Shown here one piece after another: positions 57,691 to 64,000 of a DNA stretch of 64,000 nt. Each line of letters opens with the position of its first letter. The stretch's first letter is position 1. The notes below the pieces were generated by a model. The model worked only from the letters and a program-made list of their open reading frames with translations, was not told the DNA's origin and ran no database searches. The translations under genes and the position numbers were made by a program. The stretch is taken from NCBI RefSeq assembly GCF_013266755.1, contig NZ_JABRWJ010000002.1, positions 186,001 to 250,000 of the forward strand, in the 5' to 3' direction. Origin of the DNA: Pseudaquabacterium terrae (lineage in GTDB: Bacteria; Pseudomonadota; Gammaproteobacteria; Burkholderiales; Burkholderiaceae_C).

Positions 57691-58413
57691 GTGGTAGCCA
57701 CATCGCTGCGCGAACGCGCCCGTTCGCCGTCCCAGGCCGAGCTGCAAACCATTCCCTGGCTGAAGGTGCTCGACGCCGACGACCAGCGCCGCACCGCCGC
57801 GACGCTGGTCGTCGCGCATGCCGAGCCGGGCGATCGCATCTGCCGCGAAGGCCGCGCGCCCACCTACTGGTTCGGCGTCGTCGAAGGCCTGCTGAAGATG
57901 AGCAAGGACAGCAAGCGCGGCGGGCAGATCACGTTCACCGGCATCCCGCCCGGCGCGTGGTTCGGCGAAGGCACGCTGCTCAAGCGCGAGGTCTACCGCT
58001 ACGACATCGAGGCGTTGCGCCGCAGCACCGTGGCCGGGCTGCCGATCGACGAGTTCCACGCGCTGCTCGACCGCAGCATCCCGTTCAACCGCTTCGTGAT
58101 GAGCCAGCTGAACGAGCGCCTGGGCCAGTTCATCGCGGTGCGCGAGATCGACCGCTTCAACCATCCCGATGCGCGCGTCGCGCACAGCCTGGCATCGCTG
58201 TTCCACCCGATCCTCTATCCCGGCGTCGGCACGCTGCTGCGCATCACGCAGCAGGAGCTGGCCTACCTGGTCGGGCTGTCGCGGCAGCGTGTCAACCAGG
58301 CCTTGCGCGCCTTGCAGGCCGACGGGCTGATCCGCATCGAGTACGGCGGCCTGCGGGTGCTGGATCTCGGCGGCTTGCGCACCTATTCGATCGACGACGG
58401 ACCGAAACCCTAG
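57691..58413 (+). CDS. Crp/Fnr-family transcriptional regulator
   Basis: The 240-aa regulator has a cyclic-nucleotide-binding-like domain (residues about 30-130: HAEPGDRICREG, GIPPGAWFGEGTLLKR) and a C-terminal helix-turn-helix (ITQQELAYLVGLSRQRVNQALRAL). No cysteine cluster typical of Fnr is present. Its divergent position beside the liv/CoA-ligase operon suggests it controls that operon. It starts with GTG at 57691. Confidence 0.9.
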   Translation: MVATSLRERARSPSQAELQTIPWLKVLDADDQRRTAATLVVAHAEPGDRICREGRAPTYWFGVVEGLLKMSKDSKRGGQITFTGIPPGAWFGEGTLLKREVYRYDIEALRRSTVAGLPIDEFHALLDRSIPFNRFVMSQLNERLGQFIAVREIDRFNHPDARVAHSLASLFHPILYPGVGTLLRITQQELAYLVGLSRQRVNQALRALQADGLIRIEYGGLRVLDLGGLRTYSIDDGPKP

Positions 58414-58435
58414 TGCCGAATCGGCGCGGCTGAGG

Positions 58436-59338
58436 TCAACGCAGGTTGGCGACGCCGGCCGCGACGTGGCCGGCGGGCACGTGCGGCGCCGCGCCGTCGA
58501 CATGGCGCGTCTGGTCGTCGAAGAAGAAGTCGGGCTCGAACTCGCGCAGGAATTCGCCCTTCGGCAGGCCGCCGAGGAACATCGCCTCGTCGACCTCGAT
58601 GTGCCAGTCCATCAGCGTGCGGATCGCGCGCTCGTGCGCCGGCGCGCTGCGCGCGGTGACCAGCGCGGTGCGGATGCGCATGCCGGCCGGGTCGGCCGCT
58701 TCGCGCAGCTTGTGCAGCGCCGCCAGCAGCGGCTTGAACGGGCCGGGGGCGAGCGGCGTCGCGGCCTGCGAATGTTCGTGCAGCTGGAACGCGTCGAGCC
58801 CGTCGCGCTGGTAGACCCGCTCGGCCTCGTCGGAGAACAGCACCGCGTCGCCGTCGAAGGCGATGCGCACCTCGCGCGGGTGGTGGTCGCTGGCGCGCGC
58901 GCTGTGCGGCAGCACGCGCGCCGCGGGCACGCCGGCATCGAGGGCAGAGCGCACGTCGGCGTCGTTGGTCGACAGGAACAGCTGCGCCGCCAGCGGCTTG
59001 AGATACCGCCACGGCGGCGCGCCGCGCGTGAACACGCCCCGCTCGATCGCCAGCGCGTAGTGCCGGCACGAGCGGAAGACGCGCATGCCCGACACCGGAT
59101 CGTTGCGCGACAGGATCACCACCTCGACCTGCGGCGCGCCCGGCGCGTTGAAGGCCAGCAGCTTGTTGACGAGCGAGAACGCGACGCCGGGCCGCGCCGG
59201 CGTGTCCAGCCGCGCAAGCTGCAGTTCCATGTAGGCGCGGTCGTCGTGCGCCTCGAAGATGCGGTTCTCGTCCTCGAAGTCGAACAGCGCGCGCGAGCTC
59301 AGCGCGATGACGAGACGATCGGCGAAAGGACTGGCCAT
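58436..59338 (-). CDS. 5'-nucleotidase (PF06189 type)
   Basis: The 300-aa protein matches the cytosolic 5'-nucleotidase family: IALSSRALFDFEDENRIFE at the start, a FDGDAVLFSDEAE acidic motif at about residues 165-178 and TALVTARSAPAHERAIRTL, then DFFFDDQTRHVD. Members dephosphorylate nucleoside monophosphates. It lies 22 bases from the convergent regulator gene. Confidence 0.87.
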   Translation of the reverse strand: MASPFADRLVIALSSRALFDFEDENRIFEAHDDRAYMELQLARLDTPARPGVAFSLVNKLLAFNAPGAPQVEVVILSRNDPVSGMRVFRSCRHYALAIERGVFTRGAPPWRYLKPLAAQLFLSTNDADVRSALDAGVPAARVLPHSARASDHHPREVRIAFDGDAVLFSDEAERVYQRDGLDAFQLHEHSQAATPLAPGPFKPLLAALHKLREAADPAGMRIRTALVTARSAPAHERAIRTLMDWHIEVDEAMFLGGLPKGEFLREFEPDFFFDDQTRHVDGAAPHVPAGHVAAGVANLR

Positions 59339-59361
59339 CCGCCGATGATAGGAGTGCGTGT

Positions 59362-60387
59362 CTACTGCATGAAGCCGATCGGCGAGCGCTTGCCATGCGC
59401 TTCCGGCAGATCCTTCAGCTCGATGCGGTCGCGCCCGTCGAGCCGCGCATTGCCGAAGGCCGTCATCCACGCGCGCCGCATCTCGCGCGGCGCCAGCTCG
59501 GCCAGCCGCTCGAGCACCGCCTCGCCCGGCTCGGGCTCGAAGCGCTGGCCCCAGTGGTGATGGCCGCGGATGCCGGCGTACAGCCGCAGCGCGATGACCC
59601 GCGCGGCGTCGCGGTCGGGCATCTGCACTTCGTAGACGTTGACGCGGTTGAGGATCGGCTCGGGAATAGCCCGCTCGTCGTTGGCCGTCGCGACCCAGAT
59701 CACCTGGCTCGCATCGACCGCGACCTCGGCGAACTCGTCGACGAAACACTGCGCGGTGTCGTGCTCGAGCAGGCTGTACAGCGCGCCGAGCGGGTCGTAG
59801 GCATGTTCGCCGCGCGCCTTGTCGATTTCGTCGATGACCATCACCGGGTTGGCGTACTGGCCGTCGACCAGCGTCTCGAACACCTTGCCCGGCCGCGCGC
59901 CCTTCCATTGCGACGAGGCGCCCGACAGCACCCAGCCGGCGGTCAGCGAGCTCATCGAGACGAAGCCCATGCCGGTGCCGAGCAGTTGCGCAACCTCGCG
60001 CGCGAAGTGCGTCTTGCCGACGCCGGGCGGGCCGAGCAGCAGCATTGGCGTGATTTCCAGGGCGTCGCGGCTGTCCTGGCACAGCGCAAGCTGCCGGCGG
60101 ATGTCGTCGAGCGCGTCGTGGAAGTTCGGCAGCTCCTCGTACAGGTGATCCATCGCCGGCAAGCCGGAAGGCTTCACCTGGAAGCGCTCCGCCCCCTTTT
60201 CGAGCATGCGCTCATAGGTGCTGCGCAGCGACTCGTGCTCCTTCGGCGGCAGCTTGGTCAGCCGGCGCTCGACCTCTTCGCAGCGGTACACGCGCCGCAT
60301 GCTGGCGATCGGGATGCCGCCGCGGTGCGGCGCACGGGCGACCGGGACCAGCTCGGTCGAGGTCGATTCGGGGGGCAGGTCAGGCAT
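59362..60387 (-). CDS. AAA ATPase, Lon/ClpX-like
   Basis: The product is 341 aa and is a stand-alone AAA module. Walker A GPPGVGKTH, Walker B VMVIDEIDKA, sensor-like VIWVATANDE and arginine-finger region PEPILNRV are all visible. It resembles the ATPase core of Lon without a protease domain. The N-terminal 90 residues contain a helical segment (SLRSTYERMLEKGAERFQ). It probably remodels a protein partner, which is unknown. The start at 60387 follows GGAG. Confidence 0.85.
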   Translation of the reverse strand: MPDLPPESTSTELVPVARAPHRGGIPIASMRRVYRCEEVERRLTKLPPKEHESLRSTYERMLEKGAERFQVKPSGLPAMDHLYEELPNFHDALDDIRRQLALCQDSRDALEITPMLLLGPPGVGKTHFAREVAQLLGTGMGFVSMSSLTAGWVLSGASSQWKGARPGKVFETLVDGQYANPVMVIDEIDKARGEHAYDPLGALYSLLEHDTAQCFVDEFAEVAVDASQVIWVATANDERAIPEPILNRVNVYEVQMPDRDAARVIALRLYAGIRGHHHWGQRFEPEPGEAVLERLAELAPREMRRAWMTAFGNARLDGRDRIELKDLPEAHGKRSPIGFMQ

Positions 60388-60600
60388 GGGGCGCTCCCGC
60401 TGGTCAGCGTTTCCATTGCAGCAGACTGCGGCCATCTAGAGCAACTGAAAAGGATCACGAACCGGCCGCAGTTGACTTTGGACGTAGCAAGGGTCGGGCC
60501 CGCTGCAGCGCAACAAACGAAACGGCGCCGGGCGAGCACCGAAGGCTGGCTGAAACCGGGGCTGCCGACACTGGCTGCCAGTCACCCCGAGGAGAGCCCC

Positions 60601-60846
60601 ATGGTCAGCACCGCCACCCTTTCGCAACCGGCTGTCGCTGCTGCGCTGCAGCAGGGCGATGGCGACGAGCTCGCGCTGCCGGGCTGGCTGTACCGCAGCG
60701 AAGCCTTCGCCGAGGACCTGTTGCCGGCGGATGAGCGAGCCGCGCCGCCGGCAGGTGCCGGCCGCCAGGCATCCGCCGCGCTGTACGCCGTGACCCTCGG
60801 TGTGGCGCTGCTGGCCCTGTGGCCGGCCGCCGGCTGGATCGCCTGA
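60601..60846 (+). CDS. Small membrane protein upstream of the two-component system
   Basis: This 81-aa protein is not recognised. It is acidic at the N-terminus and has one hydrophobic C-terminal helix (ALYAVTLGVALLALWPAAGWIA). A GGAGAG lies eight bases before the ATG, supporting translation. It precedes the response-regulator gene by about 140 bases and is divergent from the AAA ATPase gene. Confidence 0.6.
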   Translation: MVSTATLSQPAVAAALQQGDGDELALPGWLYRSEAFAEDLLPADERAAPPAGAGRQASAALYAVTLGVALLALWPAAGWIA

Positions 60847-60982
60847 AACAATTGAATCATCGGCTGAGCGTTCCCGAAGCCGCGCTGAAACCCGCCCAAC
60901 ACAGCATCGCCGCCACATGCACGCCACGCCTATCACCGCCGAAGGCTACAGTTCCGCGCGGCCGGCAGCCCTCGGAGGGACG

Positions 60983-61756
60983 ATGAGCTCGAACGAAGCC
61001 GACAGCGCACCGCGCCTGCTGGTGGTCGACGACGAAAGCGAGCTGCGCTCGCTGCTGGCCGAATATTTCGGCCGCCACGGCTTCGAAGTGCGCACCGCGC
61101 CCGATGCGGCCGTTGCGCGCCGGCTGTTCGCTGAATCCCTGCCCGACCTGGCAATCCTCGACGTCAACATGCCGGGCGAGAACGGCCTGTCGCTGGCGCG
61201 CTGGCTGCGCGACACCCATCCGCGCGTCGGTCTGGTGATGCTGACCACGGCCGGCGAGGCGGTCGATCGCATCGTCGGCCTCGAGCTCGGTGCCGACGAC
61301 TATCTGCCCAAGCCGTTCGAGACGCGCGAGCTGCTGGCGCGCGTGCGCGCGCTGCTGCGGCGCATCGGCGGCGTGGCCGAAGCGGCCGCTGCCAGCGCCG
61401 CGGCGCCGCCCGCGGCGGCCGTGGTCCCGGTCGCCGCACCCGGGCAGCGCATCGCCTTCGGTGCCTGCGCGCTGGACCTCGACGAACGGCGCCTGTTCGG
61501 CGCCGATGGCGCCGAAATCCCGATCACCGCCGCCGAGTTCGACCTGCTGGCGCTGTTCGCCCGCCATCCGAACCGGCCGCTGAACCGCGACCAGATCATG
61601 GAACAGGCGCACAACCGCGGCTGGGACGTCTTCGACCGCTCGATCGACCTGCGCGTGATGCGGCTGCGCCGCAAGATCGAACGCAATCCCGACAAGCCGG
61701 AAGTCCTCAAGACCGTGCGCAACGTCGGCTACGTGTTCGTGCCGGCGGCCGGCTAG
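60983..61756 (+). CDS. OmpR-family response regulator
   Basis: This 257-aa regulator has a receiver domain (Asp60 in AILDVNMPGENG, Lys in YLPKPF) and a winged-helix DNA-binding domain from about residue 150 (FGACALDLDERRLF, RDQIMEQAHNRGWDVFDRSIDLRVMRLRRKIE). A 30-residue alanine-rich linker joins them. The ATG at 60983 follows GGAGGGA. The stop is directly followed by the kinase ATG. Confidence 0.93.
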   Translation: MSSNEADSAPRLLVVDDESELRSLLAEYFGRHGFEVRTAPDAAVARRLFAESLPDLAILDVNMPGENGLSLARWLRDTHPRVGLVMLTTAGEAVDRIVGLELGADDYLPKPFETRELLARVRALLRRIGGVAEAAAASAAAPPAAAVVPVAAPGQRIAFGACALDLDERRLFGADGAEIPITAAEFDLLALFARHPNRPLNRDQIMEQAHNRGWDVFDRSIDLRVMRLRRKIERNPDKPEVLKTVRNVGYVFVPAAG

Positions 61757-64000
61757 ATGTCGGTCTCGCTCGACGACACCGGGCGCTACCGGCTGTCGCC
61801 GGAGGTGTCGGCCGATGCCCTGGAGCGGCGCTACCAGCGCCAGCTGTGGCTCGGCGCGCTGCCGCTGTTCGGCCTGCTGCTGGTGCTGGCGCTGTGGCAG
61901 GCCTGGCAGTCACGCATCGCGGTCGTCGCCGAGCTCGAGCGCCAGGCGACGCAGCAGCATGCGGCGCTGCAGTCGCTGGCGCGCATCGCGGCCGACCATG
62001 TCGCCGACCTGCGGCTGGTCGCCGAACGCACGCTGGTGACGCCGCCGCAGGCGCCCGACCGTGCGCTGCGCGATGCGCTGAAGCGCCGCGCCGTGGACGC
62101 TGCGATCGAAGGTTATGCGCTCGACGAGCTGCCGCCGCTGCTGCACGGCGGCACAGCGCAGCTGCTGTGGCCGCAGGCCGGCGCGCCGCCGCCCGATGCG
62201 GCGCTGGCGCTGCTGCAGGCGCTGTCGCGCAGCACCGAGATCGCCCACAGCCGCCATGCCGACCTGGCGGCTTCGCTGTTTCTGGGCTGGCCCGAGCGGC
62301 AGCTGGTGACCTACCCGTGGCTGCCGAGCCAGGCCCTGCTCGACGCCGCCGGCGCGCCGACGCTCGCCGCACTGCTCGACAAGGCCTACGCCGCGCCGGT
62401 CTTCGCCGAAGGCCGGCCCGAGCGTGATCCCGAGCAGCGCGCGTACTGGGCCCCGGTGCAGCGCAGCGGCGACGGCGGGCCGCGGCTGCTGCACGCCGCG
62501 CCGGTCTACGTCGGCGAGGACTTCAGCGGCGTCGTCGCCACCGAGATCCGGCTGGCGAGCATCGCGCGCGTGATCGCCGCGCGGCCGGTGGGCCCGCTGA
62601 AGCAGGTCTACTGGTGGGTGCTCGATGCACGCGGCGAGGTGCTTGCGGAACGGATGGCCACCGACGAGGGCCCGAGCGCGCAGGCACGCGCGCTGCCCGC
62701 CGGCCTGGATGCCGCGGCGCTGGCCGAGGCGCAACGCGCCGGCGGGCGCGCGCTGCCGCTGGCCGGCCACCGCATCGTCGCGCTCGACGTGGCCGATGCG
62801 CCGTGGACCCTGGTGGTTGCGCTCGGTGATGGCGCCTTGCTGCGGCAGGCGCTGCCCGGGCTGGCGCCGTTCACGCTGATCGGGCTCGCGTTGCTCGGCC
62901 TGTTCCTGCGCGCGCAGGTGCTGCTGCGTCGCCGCGTGATCCAGCCGGCGCTCGGCGTGATGGCCTACCTGCATGCCAAGTCGCTCGATCCGAACGCGCC
63001 CGAGCCGGCGCTGCCGCAGCGCTGGCGCAGCTGGGCGCACGTGATCACGCGCACCTTCGACGAGCAGCGCGATGCCCGCGCCGCGGAGCGCCGCAGCGAG
63101 GCCTTCAAGTCGGCGATCGTCGACCATGCGCTGGCCGCGCTGGTGGCCACCGACCGGCTCGGCCGCATCGTCGAGTTCAACCCGGCCGCCGAGGCGATGT
63201 TCGGCCTGCCGCGCGCCGCGGCGATCGGCCGCCCGGTCGCGCAGGTCGTCATTCCGCAGCGTTTCCGCGCAGCGCATGAAGCGGCGATGCGCCGCATCGC
63301 CGAAGGCGGCCCGGCCAAGCTGCTCGGCAAGCGCATCGAGATGCAGGCGCTGCGCGCCGACGGCAGCGAGTTCCCGGTCGAGATGCTGCTGTGGCGCGCC
63401 GATGTCGAGGGCCAGGCCTACTTCACCGCGTCGCTGGTCGACCTGTCCGAGCGTCGCCGCCAGGCGCTGGAGATCGAGCGCCAGCGCGACGCGCTGCGCC
63501 AGAGCGAGAAGCTGTCGGCGATGGGCAGCCTGCTGGCGGGTGTCGCGCACGAGCTGAACAACCCGCTGGCGATCGTGCTCGGCCGCGCCGGGCTGCTCGA
63601 GGAGAAGTGCAGCGCCCAGCCGGAACTGGCCGCCGATGCGCAGCGCATCCGCGAAGCCGCCGAGCGCTGCGGGCGCATCGTGCGCACCTTCCTGAACATG
63701 GCGCGCAGCAAGCCGACGCAGCGCGAGTCGGTGGCCTTCAACGAGCTGGTGCAGGCCGCCACCGAAATGCTCGCCTACACCTGGCGCAGCCACGGCATCC
63801 AGCTCGATCTGCACCTCGCCGAACGCCTGCCGGCGGTGAATGCCGATGCCGACCAGATCGGCCAGATCGTGCTGAACCTGCTGGTCAACGCCCAGCAGGC
63901 ACTGAGCACGGTGACCGACCGCCCGCGCCGCGTGCAGGTGACCACCGGTGTCGAAGTGCCGCGCACCGGGCGCGAACCGCGCGTCTGGCTGCGCGTCGCC
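61757..64000 (+). CDS. Sensor histidine kinase (partial, right edge)
   Basis: The gene runs off the right edge after 748 codons. It has a first TM helix at about residues 31-49, a long periplasmic sensing region to about 370, a second TM helix (LAPFTLIGLALLGLFLRA), a PAS domain at about 450-560 (VATDRLGRIVEFNPAAEAMFG) and the HisKA H-box with His598 in GVAHELNNPLAIV. The N-box IVLNLLVNAQQAL follows. The remaining ATPase is beyond the window. It is the partner of the OmpR-type regulator with which it abuts. Confidence 0.92.
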   Translation, partial: MSVSLDDTGRYRLSPEVSADALERRYQRQLWLGALPLFGLLLVLALWQAWQSRIAVVAELERQATQQHAALQSLARIAADHVADLRLVAERTLVTPPQAPDRALRDALKRRAVDAAIEGYALDELPPLLHGGTAQLLWPQAGAPPPDAALALLQALSRSTEIAHSRHADLAASLFLGWPERQLVTYPWLPSQALLDAAGAPTLAALLDKAYAAPVFAEGRPERDPEQRAYWAPVQRSGDGGPRLLHAAPVYVGEDFSGVVATEIRLASIARVIAARPVGPLKQVYWWVLDARGEVLAERMATDEGPSAQARALPAGLDAAALAEAQRAGGRALPLAGHRIVALDVADAPWTLVVALGDGALLRQALPGLAPFTLIGLALLGLFLRAQVLLRRRVIQPALGVMAYLHAKSLDPNAPEPALPQRWRSWAHVITRTFDEQRDARAAERRSEAFKSAIVDHALAALVATDRLGRIVEFNPAAEAMFGLPRAAAIGRPVAQVVIPQRFRAAHEAAMRRIAEGGPAKLLGKRIEMQALRADGSEFPVEMLLWRADVEGQAYFTASLVDLSERRRQALEIERQRDALRQSEKLSAMGSLLAGVAHELNNPLAIVLGRAGLLEEKCSAQPELAADAQRIREAAERCGRIVRTFLNMARSKPTQRESVAFNELVQAATEMLAYTWRSHGIQLDLHLAERLPAVNADADQIGQIVLNLLVNAQQALSTVTDRPRRVQVTTGVEVPRTGREPRVWLRVA

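Overview
The window is one contiguous stretch of a very GC-rich (roughly 70 %) bacterial chromosome, coding almost wall to wall. Gene content and order point to a betaproteobacterium of the order Burkholderiales, probably near the Rubrivivax / Leptothrix / Methylibium group. The best evidence is the run rplM-rpsI, DUF6776 protein, bactofilin, erpA, anmK, M23 peptidase, tyrS, dtd, plus a Bug-type binding protein and a livKHMGF operon with CoA ligases. This placement is from recall of gene order, not from a search. No rRNA, tRNA, CRISPR array, transposase or integrase was seen.

Region 1 (1-23.3 kb) is an exopolysaccharide locus of the exosortase-A-associated type. A minus-strand block (1018-20250) holds an acyl carrier protein, two exosortase-associated alpha/beta hydrolases, two glycosyltransferases, a GNAT acetyltransferase, an AlgD-like GDP-mannose 6-dehydrogenase, a CapK/PaaK-like adenylating enzyme, a membrane transglutaminase-like protein, an O-antigen-ligase-like protein, a NodB deacetylase, a methyltransferase, a Wzx-type flippase, two asparagine-synthetase-like amidotransferases without the glutaminase cysteine and a membrane-anchored heparinase-like protein. 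Many neighbours overlap by the 4-base ATGA/GTGA junction, so the block is translationally coupled. The divergent plus-strand pair (20450-23303) encodes the matching acyl-CoA/ACP ligase and PLP-dependent decarboxylase. The exosortase itself, the chain-length proteins and any PEP-CTERM substrate are not in the window and may lie beyond the left edge.

Region 2 (23.4-29.2 kb) holds a membrane protein of unknown function, a secreted polysaccharide-lyase-like protein, an exported four-cysteine protein and, after a strong terminator, a coupled cassette of a PqqD-like peptide chaperone, an HprK-related kinase and a nucleotidyltransferase (the HPr-rel-A type). The biochemical role of this cassette is not established to my knowledge; it is the best candidate here for an undescribed system.

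Region 3 (29.2-40 kb) is housekeeping and accessory: a two-subunit CoxS/CoxL-type molybdenum hydroxylase, HtpG, a membrane acyltransferase, a LytTR response regulator with its LytS-type kinase, an SrkA-like kinase, a DUF2726 protein and a GNAT protein.

Region 4 (40-47.7 kb) is conserved core: rplM-rpsI, DUF6776, bactofilin, erpA, anmK, M23 peptidase, tyrS, a DUF5329-like protein and dtd.

Region 5 (47.7-58.4 kb) holds a Bug-type binding protein and an operon that imports and probably CoA-activates an organic acid (acyl-CoA synthetase, LivG, LivH, LivM, binding protein, LivF, small protein, PaaK-like ligase), divergent from a Crp/Fnr regulator. Region 6 (58.4-64 kb) has a 5'-nucleotidase, a Lon/ClpX-like AAA ATPase, a small membrane protein and an OmpR-type regulator with a large sensor kinase cut by the right edge.

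Dispersed intergenic repeats are present. The most notable is a hairpin with an identical 16-base loop and co-varying stem at 13749-13778 and 55584-55615, which begins inside the stop codon of the upstream gene in both places.
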